Shown here: positions 1-7,000 of the stretch, piece after piece | Layout of the letters: the number at the start of each line of letters is the position of its first letter | Numbering within the stretch: position 1 is the stretch's first letter | Assembly: GCA_004195315.1 (NCBI GenBank) | Contig: SDWL01000161.1 | Span: 1 to 7,904, forward strand | DNA from: Lutibacter sp. | GTDB lineage: Bacteria; Bacteroidota; Bacteroidia; Flavobacteriales; Flavobacteriaceae | Length of the DNA stretch: 7,904 nucleotides | Direction of reading: 5' to 3' | Notes under the pieces: model-generated | The model's input: the letters and a program-made list of their open reading frames with translations, nothing else | The model's database searches: none | Told to the model about the DNA's origin: nothing | Position numbers and translations under genes: made by a program

Positions 1-144
1 GATTAACAAAAAGGCTGCTTCTATAACAGCTTCAGGTGGACCAACAAATGTGATAACCGTTCGGTTTGTAGCTTTCCCAGGATCTACATCTAATAATTTC
101 ACGCCTTCTACTGTTTCGACTACGGAAGTAATTTGATTGATTTT
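1..144 (-). CDS. ftcD: Glutamate formimidoyltransferase (FtcD-type), internal N-terminal-region fragment
   Basis: Forty-eight uninterrupted codons run from 144 off the left edge. They encode a stretch with the segments ETVEGVKLLDVDPGKATNRT and VITFVGPPEAVIEAAF, which I recognise as the start of the formiminotransferase domain of glutamate formimidoyltransferase. That enzyme moves the formimino group of N-formimino-glutamate onto tetrahydrofolate in histidine degradation. The expected first residues (about 20, with an ECVPNFSEGRD-like motif) are absent. Instead an in-frame TAA lies at 145-147 and the DNA becomes methyltransferase sequence. The fragment therefore has no start codon here and cannot be expressed as it stands. 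The enzyme family is fairly certain; whether this DNA truly neighbours the rest of the window is doubtful (see the junction at 124-146). Confidence 0.72.
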
Positions 145-788
145 TTAGAGAAATGCCATAAATGCCTTGGCACATCAAAAGCCGCCCAAAACTGTTTGTA
201 ATAACAAGCATCGTAACTTTTAAAATTTGGAACTGCAATAACTAAAACTCCGTTTGGCTTTAATAATAATTTTAATCTAAAAATATACTCCTCTAAATTT
301 GGAACATGCTCTAATACGTGCCAAAGTGTTATTACATCAAATTTATCTGTATTGATCTCAGTTAAATCTGTATATATTTTTGAAATACTATTTATTGTTA
401 GTTTAGATTCTGCTATACTTTTTGCGTTTTCGTTTGGTTCTACCCCTACTACATTCCAACCGTTATTTTTACAATTCAATAAAAAATCACCTGTTCCGCA
501 ACCAACATCTAATAGATTTTTCTGTTCTGTTTTGAAAGAGTTTATCAAGGTTAACTTTTTATTTAAAGTATAGCCTTTTACAATTTGATACAACTTATCT
601 ATAAATGATTTATTTGAATCTGTATGTGAAATATAATCTGAACTTTCATAATAATTACCTAAGTCTTCAAGTTTAGGTTGAGGAAAAGTTTCGAGCATAT
701 CAAATTTGTCATTGTAAACTAAATCAAATTTTTGGTTTGAAACTGTATAATCTTCACAGGTAATTTTATGATTCTTTTTAAAATTCAT
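120..788 (-). CDS. Class I SAM-dependent methyltransferase, C-terminally truncated
   Basis: The 222-residue product has a short N-terminal region (CEDYTVSNQKFDLVYN, then PQPKLEDLGNYYESSDYISH) followed by a Rossmann-type methyltransferase domain. Motif I, LLDVGCGTGDFL, lies near residues 92-103; the acidic strand-2 motif VVGVEPN follows, then WHVLEHVPN near 157-165 and LLKPNGVLVIAVPNF. This matches the Methyltransf_11/12 type of protein found beside mnmG in flavobacteria; its substrate is not known to me. Relatives continue after DVPRHLWHFSKKSIKLL for about 60 more residues, but here the frame reads one proline and stops at 120-122, exactly where formimidoyltransferase sequence begins. The truncation is therefore a junction effect. 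The ATG at 786-788 lies inside the end of the upstream sulfurtransferase gene (11-nt overlap), which suggests coupled translation. Confidence 0.85.
   Translation of the reverse strand: MNFKKNHKITCEDYTVSNQKFDLVYNDKFDMLETFPQPKLEDLGNYYESSDYISHTDSNKSFIDKLYQIVKGYTLNKKLTLINSFKTEQKNLLDVGCGTGDFLLNCKNNGWNVVGVEPNENAKSIAESKLTINSISKIYTDLTEINTDKFDVITLWHVLEHVPNLEEYIFRLKLLLKPNGVLVIAVPNFKSYDACYYKQFWAAFDVPRHLWHFSKKSIKLLP
124..146. other. Chimeric junction between methyltransferase and ftcD sequence
   Basis: On the minus strand, bases 144 to 126 fit both genes. Read in one frame they give the methyltransferase end (KSIKLL); read one base shifted they give the formimidoyltransferase start (KINQIT). Left of about 125 only the second gene makes sense, and right of about 144 only the first does. 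Both genes are incomplete at this point and the frames do not match. Some 19-20 bases of shared sequence at a breakpoint are typical of a k-mer-driven misassembly or a microhomology-mediated amplification chimera. A genuine genomic deletion is the alternative. Confidence 0.75.
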
Positions 789-1638
789 TCTTAAAATTAT
801 TATTTATTGTTGCAATTTTTTTATTGTTTCTAGACCATTCACTCCAAGAACCAACATATAATTTCGGTATTTCTAATCCAGCATATGCAATAGCCAACAA
901 TGTATGACAAGCAGTTACACCAGATCCACAATGAACAATAATATGGTCTGATTTTATATTTTCAAAAACAACTTGATACTTATTCTTTAACGCTTTTGCA
1001 TTTTTAAAAAGTCCGTTGAAATCTAAATTAGTAGCAAAAGGAATATTAATAGTTCCAGGAATATGACCAGCTACTAAATCTAAAGGTTCTACAACTCCAT
1101 TATAACGCTCCTCTTCACGAGCATCAATAACTATATAATTTTTATTTGGAGCATAATTTTCAACATCTAAAATAGTTGCTTGCTGTAGTTTCCATTCGGT
1201 AAATTTATAGGTCGTAGTTTTCTTTGCTTTTACTAATTTTGAATTCATTGGAAAACCTTTCCTTTCTGCTTCTTGAATACCACCGTTTAAAACTTGTACT
1301 TTATTGTGCCCAACGGCTTTTAACATCCACCAAAAACGAGCAGCTGAATTTGCTCCGCTTTTATCATCATAAATTACAACGTAAGTTTTTTTGTTGATTC
1401 CAAGACCTTTTAATGTATTAGAAAATTGCTCAATTGTAGGTAAAGGATGTCTTCCTCCAGCGGAAACATCTTCTTTAATATTTGATAATTGAGTGTTTAA
1501 ATCAACAAACAAAGCGCCGTTTAAATGCTTTTCATTATAACTAGTTTCATTACTGGCATCAACAATAACTAAATTTTCTAATTGGTGAATTTTTACAAGT
1601 TCATCAACTTCAATTATTGGCGAAATAGGTTTACTCAT
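778..1638 (-). CDS. sseA: Two-domain sulfurtransferase, 3-mercaptopyruvate sulfurtransferase type
   Basis: The 286-residue product has the length and layout of a tandem rhodanese protein. The inactive N-terminal domain (about residues 8-130) carries DASNETSYNEKHLNGALFVD and, at the usual active-site loop, YDDKSGANSAARFWWML with no cysteine. The C-terminal domain (about 155-275) has VIDAREEERYNG, AGHIPGTINIPF and the catalytic loop HCGSGVTAC, with the predicted persulfide cysteine near residue 237, then YVGSWSEW. CGSGVTA is the loop of 3-mercaptopyruvate sulfurtransferases, whereas classical thiosulfate sulfurtransferases have CRKGVTA. The enzyme should pass sulfur from 3-mercaptopyruvate to a thiophilic acceptor in the cytoplasm; no signal peptide is seen. 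The ATG at 1636-1638 gives a normal N-terminus. A gap of 176 nt separates it from mnmG, so it may have its own promoter. Its last bases overlap the methyltransferase start. Confidence 0.88.
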   Translation of the reverse strand: MSKPISPIIEVDELVKIHQLENLVIVDASNETSYNEKHLNGALFVDLNTQLSNIKEDVSAGGRHPLPTIEQFSNTLKGLGINKKTYVVIYDDKSGANSAARFWWMLKAVGHNKVQVLNGGIQEAERKGFPMNSKLVKAKKTTTYKFTEWKLQQATILDVENYAPNKNYIVIDAREEERYNGVVEPLDLVAGHIPGTINIPFATNLDFNGLFKNAKALKNKYQVVFENIKSDHIIVHCGSGVTACHTLLAIAYAGLEIPKLYVGSWSEWSRNNKKIATINNNFKNEF

Positions 1639-1791
1639 TTGTTAGATTTCAGTTGATACTTATTTAGATTAAAACCTTTAAAATTACTAATTATTTTGAC
1701 AGATTTACAACTTATAAAAACTAGTGAAATACTGTTCTTATTAACTTTTATTTTTCGATATTGACTTAATTACTACCACAAAATTATTGTT

Positions 1792-1807
1792 TGTTCCACG
1801 TGGAACG
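1792..1807. promoter_or_regulatory. parS-like centromere site, copy 1 (downstream of mnmG)
   Basis: The sequence TGTTCCACGTGGAACG contains the perfect 14-bp palindrome GTTCCACGTGGAAC (1793-1806), and begins 8 bp beyond the mnmG stop codon. It differs from the widespread parS consensus TGTTTCACGTGAAACA by the symmetric exchange of one base in each arm plus the final base. It is the same as the GTTCCACGTGGAAC core known from Pseudomonas parS sites. ParB binds such sites, spreads, and works with ParA and SMC in origin segregation. An identical copy lies at 3631-3646. Confidence 0.75.
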
Positions 1808-1814
1808 TTAAAAA

Positions 1815-2792
1815 TTACCTTCCCATGTATACCAATAAAACAGAAATATCGCTTGGTGAAACACCACTTATTCTACTCGCTTGTGAAATGGTTATTGGTT
1901 TAATTTTTGTTAATTTTTGACGAGCTTCTATTGATAATGATGCTACTTTATAATAATCAAAATTGGAAGGGATTGAAACATTCTCTAACCTATTTACTTT
2001 GTCCGCTTGATTCTTTTCCTTTTCAATATAACCAGCATATTTAACATGAATTTCAGTCTGTTCTATAATTTCACGATCAATAGAATTAGCTAAAATAAAC
2101 GCTTCAACTTTAGCTAATTTCCTAATATCATCAAAGTTTAACTGTGGCCTAGCAGCTATTTTAAATAGTTTCATAGATTGTGAAATTCTAGCAGTTTTAT
2201 TATCATCCAAAATCAGATTCATCTCCTCTGGCTTCACACTTGTTTCAACCAAAAACTTCAAAAATAAATCTGTCTTTTTCTGTTTCTCAAGCACTCTGTT
2301 CATTCGCTCTTTTGATGCTAATCCAAGTTCAAAAGCTAAAGGAGTTAATCTTAAATCTGCATTATCTTGACGCAATAATGTTCTGTATTCTGCTCTTGAA
2401 GTAAACATTCTATAAGGCTCTTCGGTTCCTTTTGTTATTAAATCATCTATCAAAACACCAATATAAGCCTCATCTCTTTTCAGTATAAAAGGTTCCTTAT
2501 TTTGAATATTCAACGCTGCATTTATACCCGCCATTAACCCCTGAGCTGCAGCTTCTTCATAACCGGTAGTTCCATTGATTTGCCCGGCAAAATAAAGATT
2601 CTTAATTAATTTAGTTTCTAATGTATGTGTTAATTGAGTTGGCGGAAAATAATCGTATTCAATAGCGTAACCAAATCTAAGAATCTTCACATTTTCAAAA
2701 CCGGCTACTTTACGTAATGCCTTATCTTGAACATCTTCAGGTAATGAAGTTGAAAAACCATTTACATACGTTTCAATTCTATTGAAGGGCAA
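1815..2792 (-). CDS. mnmG: MnmG (GidA) C-terminal part, separated from its N-terminal part by a deletion and frameshift
   Basis: From about 2777 down to 1815 the frame reads IETYVNGFSTSLPEDVQ, AIEYDYFPPTQL, YFAGQINGTTGYEEAAAQGL, the strongly conserved YIGVLIDDLITKGTEEPYRM and TSRAEYRTLLRQDNADLRLT, and the C-terminal RISGVSPSDISVLLVYMG. These are the second half of the FAD-dependent subunit of the MnmE-MnmG complex, which makes carboxymethylaminomethyl-type groups at C5 of wobble uridine 34 in certain tRNAs. The C-terminal region contacts MnmE and tRNA. The open frame begins at a TTG at 2790-2792 that lies in the other half's coding sequence (the GIAKG-like N-terminal half reads through it in another frame), so the first five residues are out-of-frame reading and this is not an independent gene. 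With the N-terminal piece and about 23 missing residues the protein would be about 623 residues, the usual length. Confidence 0.9.
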   Translation of the reverse strand: MPFNRIETYVNGFSTSLPEDVQDKALRKVAGFENVKILRFGYAIEYDYFPPTQLTHTLETKLIKNLYFAGQINGTTGYEEAAAQGLMAGINAALNIQNKEPFILKRDEAYIGVLIDDLITKGTEEPYRMFTSRAEYRTLLRQDNADLRLTPLAFELGLASKERMNRVLEKQKKTDLFLKFLVETSVKPEEMNLILDDNKTARISQSMKLFKIAARPQLNFDDIRKLAKVEAFILANSIDREIIEQTEIHVKYAGYIEKEKNQADKVNRLENVSIPSNFDYYKVASLSIEARQKLTKIKPITISQASRISGVSPSDISVLLVYMGR

Positions 2793-3616
2793 TATCTTGG
2801 ACCGATACTATTTATTCTACCATTAAACATTGGCGACCTATCAAACCCAGTTCGTAACAAATCATGAACTTCTAAAGAGGTATAACTCATATAACAAGAA
2901 CGTTGTTCAACTAATGATTTTGTAGTTGGTAAGTATGAGAATTTTTCAGGATTTTCATCACCAGGTTGCTCAATCATTTTTGAAAAATCTAATGATCTAG
3001 CATCAACTCTTGGAGGTGTACCCGTTTTCATTCTACCAGATTCAAATCCTACTTTTATTAAATCTTCTGTAATTCCTATTGAAGCGCTTTCTCCCGCTCT
3101 ACCTCCACCAAAAGTTTTATCTCCAAGATGCATTAAACCATTTAAGAAAGTACCTGCTGTAATAATAACAGACTTCGCTTTTATCTCAATTCCTAAAGCT
3201 GTTTTAACACCTGCAATTTTATCTTCATCAAATAATAATCCAATAACATTTTCCTGATAAAAATCTAAATTTTTAGTATACTCCAACATAGTTCTCCAAC
3301 ATTCTGCGAAACGCATTCTGTCGCTTTGAGCTCTCGGACTCCACATTGCAGGCCCTTTAGATTTATTCAACATCTTGAATTGAATAGCTGTTTTATCTGT
3401 TACAATTGCACTATAACCACCCAACGCATCTATCTCCCTTACAATTTGCCCTTTTGCAATTCCACCCATAGCGGGATTACAACTCATTTGCGCAATATTC
3501 TGCAAATTCATTGTTATTAAAAGTGTGTGCGCACCCATGTTAGCGCTTGCTGCTGCAGCTTCACTTCCGGCGTGCCCACCTCCAACAACTATTACATCGT
3601 AAACCGTATTAAACAT
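2762..3616 (-). CDS. mnmG: MnmG (GidA) N-terminal part, prematurely ended
   Basis: The frame opens at ATG 3614-3616 and shows the FAD-binding Rossmann motif VIVVGGGHAGSEAA (about residues 9-22), then MSCNPAMGGIAKGQIVREID, LNKSKGPAMWSPRAQSDR, TAGTFLNGLMHLGDKTFGGG, GRMKTGTPPRVDARSLDF and GRINSIGPRYCPSIE. This is the first half of the tRNA uridine-5-carboxymethylaminomethyl modification enzyme, and homology is intact to residue 280. It then reads LKRM and stops at 2762. The conserved block that should follow (EDK..RF.DK..H..F.EPEG in the family) is absent, so the stop arises from a deletion. As written, the 284-residue product has the dinucleotide fold but lacks the rest of the FAD domain and the MnmE/tRNA-binding half, and should be inactive. 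It starts 39 nt after ybeY, with a parS-like site in that gap. Confidence 0.9.
   Translation of the reverse strand: MFNTVYDVIVVGGGHAGSEAAAASANMGAHTLLITMNLQNIAQMSCNPAMGGIAKGQIVREIDALGGYSAIVTDKTAIQFKMLNKSKGPAMWSPRAQSDRMRFAECWRTMLEYTKNLDFYQENVIGLLFDEDKIAGVKTALGIEIKAKSVIITAGTFLNGLMHLGDKTFGGGRAGESASIGITEDLIKVGFESGRMKTGTPPRVDARSLDFSKMIEQPGDENPEKFSYLPTTKSLVEQRSCYMSYTSLEVHDLLRTGFDRSPMFNGRINSIGPRYCPSIELKRM
2772..2786. other. Deletion junction inside mnmG, sitting in a small perfect inverted repeat
   Basis: The last conserved codon of the N-terminal part is GAA at 2777-2779 and the first conserved codon of the C-terminal part is ATT at 2775-2777, so they share one base. Comparison with the family (about 23 residues expected between them) implies a loss of about 70 nt; this is an estimate from remembered homologues, and the true figure must be one more than a multiple of three. 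The joined sequence reads TTCAAT-TCT-ATTGAA on the plus strand, a 6-bp stem with a 3-nt loop centred on the break. Confidence 0.8.
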
Positions 3617-3630
3617 ATTTAATAGTATTG

Positions 3631-3646
3631 TGTTCCACGTGGAACG
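3631..3646. promoter_or_regulatory. parS-like centromere site, copy 2 (between ybeY and mnmG)
   Basis: TGTTCCACGTGGAACG again, identical over 16 bp to the copy at 1792-1807 and in the same orientation; identity extends to 18 bp with the following TT. The 14-bp palindrome (3632-3645) fills much of the 39-nt gap between the ybeY stop and the mnmG ATG. The two sites are 1839 bp apart centre to centre and bracket mnmG exactly. The match to known parS is clear; ParB binding here is inference. Confidence 0.75.
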
Positions 3647-3655
3647 TTTTTAAGA

Positions 3656-4063
3656 TTATAATAAAGCTAAACATTTATCTTCTTCGTGTCGCATTTCAAC
3701 TTTTGCTTCATCAGTTTTATCTTTATATCCCATATAATGTAATACACCATGAATCACCACTCTATTCAACTCATTTTCAAATGTTTGAGTGAATATTCTT
3801 GCGTTTTCTTGAACTCTTTCTAAAGAAATAAAAATATCTCCACTAATTAACTTTCCTAACGTATAATCGAAGCTAATAATATCTGTTAAAGTATCATGAT
3901 CTAAAAATTCAACATTTAATTTAAGCAAATATTCATCATCACAAAATATGTAATTTAGTTCACCTTCTGTAAATCCACGAGATTCAATACATTCAGAAAT
4001 CCATTTCTGAATAACCCCCTCATTCTCAAATTTAAAATCTGTTTCGTAATTAAATAGAATCAT
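3656..4063 (-). CDS. ybeY: YbeY, rRNA maturation endoribonuclease
   Basis: The 135-residue product is of the usual short bacteroidetal length for this single-domain UPF0054 metalloprotein, which acts in 16S rRNA 3'-end maturation and ribosome quality control in the cytoplasm. Visible family features are NVEFLDHDTLTDIISFDY (about residues 50-67), the substrate-cleft element SGDIFISLERV (74-84), and the metal site HGVLHYMGYKDK with His105 and His109. The third ligand, His in the usual HGxLHLxGYDH motif, is aspartate (Asp115) here. To my recollection this GYKDK form is common in Bacteroidota, so it need not mean loss of activity. The ATG at 4061-4063 lies 9 nt after the stop of the DUF4175 gene, and mnmG follows 39 nt later, so co-transcription is likely. 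Confidence 0.92.
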   Translation of the reverse strand: MILFNYETDFKFENEGVIQKWISECIESRGFTEGELNYIFCDDEYLLKLNVEFLDHDTLTDIISFDYTLGKLISGDIFISLERVQENARIFTQTFENELNRVVIHGVLHYMGYKDKTDEAKVEMRHEEDKCLALL

Positions 4064-4072
4064 TTTAAAATT

Positions 4073-7000
4073 TTATTGCTCAGTTTTAAAGTACTCTTGT
4101 ACTTTCTTTTTATAAATTGTGCGCAAAGGTAATGATTGTCTGTTTAATATTTCATTATAATTAAAATACTGATTTTGAAGTTTTAATTTATCAATACTCC
4201 TTTTTTGAAACTCTTCAATGTTGGTTTTAGATTTTCTCTTTTTATCTTCATCTTGTTCTAAAGTAGCTTTCTCTAATTTTAACAACTCATAATTTAGTTG
4301 CTGCATTTTTTTAATAACATCATTTGTAAAACCTTTTTCTAATAGTTCCTTTTCAAGTTCTTCCATTTGCTTCACTGCATCTCCTGAACCATTTACTTGT
4401 TTCTTACTATCTTCACCTAACATATCTTTAAGCATTTCCCTCAATTGAGATTGTTGCTTATAAATTTCATACAAATCACCATTCATTTGCTCACCTTCTT
4501 CTCCTGGTTTTTCACCTTTTTCTTCGCCTTCTTTTTTACCATTTTTCATTCCTTCTTTAGTTTGCTCTATCAATTCTCCTTGCTTTTTAATAATATCAGG
4601 CAAACTAAATTCTTGCGGGCTTCCTTTACCTTTTCCAAAACTTGGTGATGCATTCATTAAACTTTCTAATAAAGTACTTAATGAATTTGCCAAATTATTA
4701 GCAGCGGTAATAACAAATTGCTGGTTCGAAATCCCCTGATCAAACCTGTTTTCAGTGAAATTTAATAAAGATTCATTTATGTGATAATGCGCATCTGAAA
4801 CTTCCTTTTGAATAGCAGAACTCATTTTTACAATTCGTAAAGAAAGCACATATAAACTATCATCAATATGTTCAAAATATTCTTTTAAGTTATGTTGCTG
4901 TTTTATGTTTTTTGGATACTCCGGATGGTGATTATCTGAACTAGCAAACTTATTTAATAGATCTTCTTGTTGAAATGAAAACTCAATTAGGTTTTCTACA
5001 ATTTTACGTAAATCATCAATATTTTCATCGATAGATTCTCCTTCTGAAGCTTCCATAGCTTGTTCCATAGATTTACCAAGTTCTTTCATTTTTTTGGAAG
5101 CTGACTTCTGGCTTTTTTTTGCTTTACTTGGTTGTTGGTTTTTTAAATCTTCAGATGCCTTTTTTAAATCCTCATCAATATCTTTCATTTCATCTTCACT
5201 ATCTGGAAGTTTCATTGGATGTTGTAAATCATTATTTTGATTTTCTAAATCTTTAAAATTCTTTTTAATTTCCTCAAATTCATTATTAATTTCTTCTTGT
5301 TTCTCTGACGTATTTTCTTCATCATTTTGCTTAGACAACACATTCTCCTTTTTAGCTAGCTTCAAAAGTTTTTCCGAAATTTGATTTGCTTTTTGCTCCA
5401 CATAAAAACGTTTTGTGAGTTCCAAAATACGTTCTAAACTTTGCTCATTTTGTCTATTCTTTTTAGCTAGTTCTTTCAATTTATCAACCAAGTCTTCCTT
5501 TTTAAGTTTCTCTGAAAGTTCTTTTAACTCCTCTAACATCTTTTCTAGGTTGGCTAATTTTTTAGCTTCTTCAATTCTTTTCTGAAGTTCTTCTTTCTTT
5601 TCTTCCAGGTCTTCATTTTTAGGTTGTTCATTTAAGTTTTGTTTCAACTGATCTGTTTGCTTCTTAAACATTTCCTGGTATTGAGTTTGTCTTTTTATAA
5701 ACTGTTCAAGTTGTTTTGTATCGTTCCAATTAATCTCACCTTTATTTTGAAGTAAATTCTTAAATTTTTTAACTTCAACATTTGATTGTTTTGATTTTTC
5801 TAATATTTTTGAAATATTGTTAATGGTTTCTTTTTGCTCGTTTAATAATTCCTCTTGTAATTCCTTTGCGGTTTTATTATAATAACTAAAAACTCGACTC
5901 TTTGTTTTCTTATTTCCATTGACAGCATCATTATCAAAAACTTCAAAATACATTTCATAAGCCACACCTTCTTCAATAACAGCTCCATCTGGAAAAACAT
6001 AATAAAAATCAGAAAAAGAAGCTTTTGAAACGTTTAGTTGATGCTTTTTAGATTGTTTTGGATTATTCTTATAGTAGTACACCAATTGAAGTTTATTAAT
6101 GCCGTAATCATCGCTTACCTGACCGATAAATTGAGCAGGACCTCTACTAATAGAATCAATATTGGATTTTACAATAATCTTAGGAAATTCATCTGAAATA
6201 ACCTGAATTAAAAAATTCAAAGATTCGTGATTTTTTAGTTCTTGATTTGAAGTAGAAATTTTATAATTAATAGAATTGTTTAGCTGTTTTGAATAACTAA
6301 AATAATCTTTGGTACTTTGTTTAAAGTTTTCAGCATCCTCTTCTTTTGAACTAAAACTTATGGCATTTGTTTGATGCGTTTCAACTTGCCAAGAAATATT
6401 AGTTCCTTGAGGAACTATAGCATTTCCAGTATTCTGAATTACTTCATTATTTTTACCCAAGTAATCAGGATAATTCAACACCATTTTTAAATTAGTAATA
6501 ACAGGTGTTGCAATACTAATAATTTGATAATTTTTAGAAATAACTCCGTTGGCTTCCAAATAAAATTCGAAGGATTTTCTAACACTTTCTATAGTAAATT
6601 CAAACTTTCCAAAATCTTTATTTTCAAGATAATAATTTTCATCTGAAAAATAAATTTTAGCATCATCAGGTATAATATTTCCAACGGTTTCAATTTCTAA
6701 TGTAAAAGATTCTCCTTCTATTACATTAAATGACTTATTTAAAACAACAAAAGAAAATGGAGCTGGTGGTTCAAATTGTGTGTTATATTGAACAACTCTA
6801 GAAAAACTATCATTAAAAATGGTTATATTACCCGTAACATAAACCAGTAACCAAATTACAACAGGAATTAAAGCAAATTTAATAAATTTCTTGTTTTTTG
6901 AAAAATTAATTGCACCCCTAAACGGTATAGGTTGTATTTCTTTAGATTTTTGCTCGATACTCGCTTCAATAAGTTCAGAATTATGTTTAGAGCTATGTAA

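Noticed and set aside
32..238. A 68-codon minus-strand open frame across the methyltransferase/ftcD junction
   Set aside because: It is the third frame over sequence that is clearly two other genes, and its residues resemble nothing conserved.
352..573. Plus-strand 73-codon frame inside the methyltransferase gene
   Set aside because: It is antisense to the SAM-binding motif region, and no conserved features are seen.
1..788. A novel methyltransferase-formimidoyltransferase fusion protein
   Set aside because: The two parts are in different frames with a stop in each; there is no continuous reading frame.
1779..1786. TAATTTTG (minus strand) as a promoter for the sulfurtransferase gene
   Set aside because: It fits TAnnTTTG, but no -33 element is visible and it lies about 140 nt from the start codon; such boxes are common by chance in AT-rich DNA.
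2762..2792. Programmed ribosomal frameshift in mnmG
   Set aside because: There is no slippery heptamer, and conserved residues are missing between the halves, so a shift could not restore the protein.
3326..3520. Plus-strand 64-codon frame inside mnmG
   Set aside because: It lies antisense to strongly conserved MnmG coding sequence and has no signals of its own.
3631..3650. Palindrome plus T run read as a plus-strand terminator
   Set aside because: The hairpin has only a 5-bp stem, there is no plus-strand gene to end, and the other copy is not followed by T. The parS reading explains both copies.
4445..4648. Plus-strand Phe/Leu-rich frame that looks like a membrane protein
   Set aside because: It is the complement of the Lys/Glu-rich coiled coil of the DUF4175 gene, which automatically yields Phe/Leu codons.
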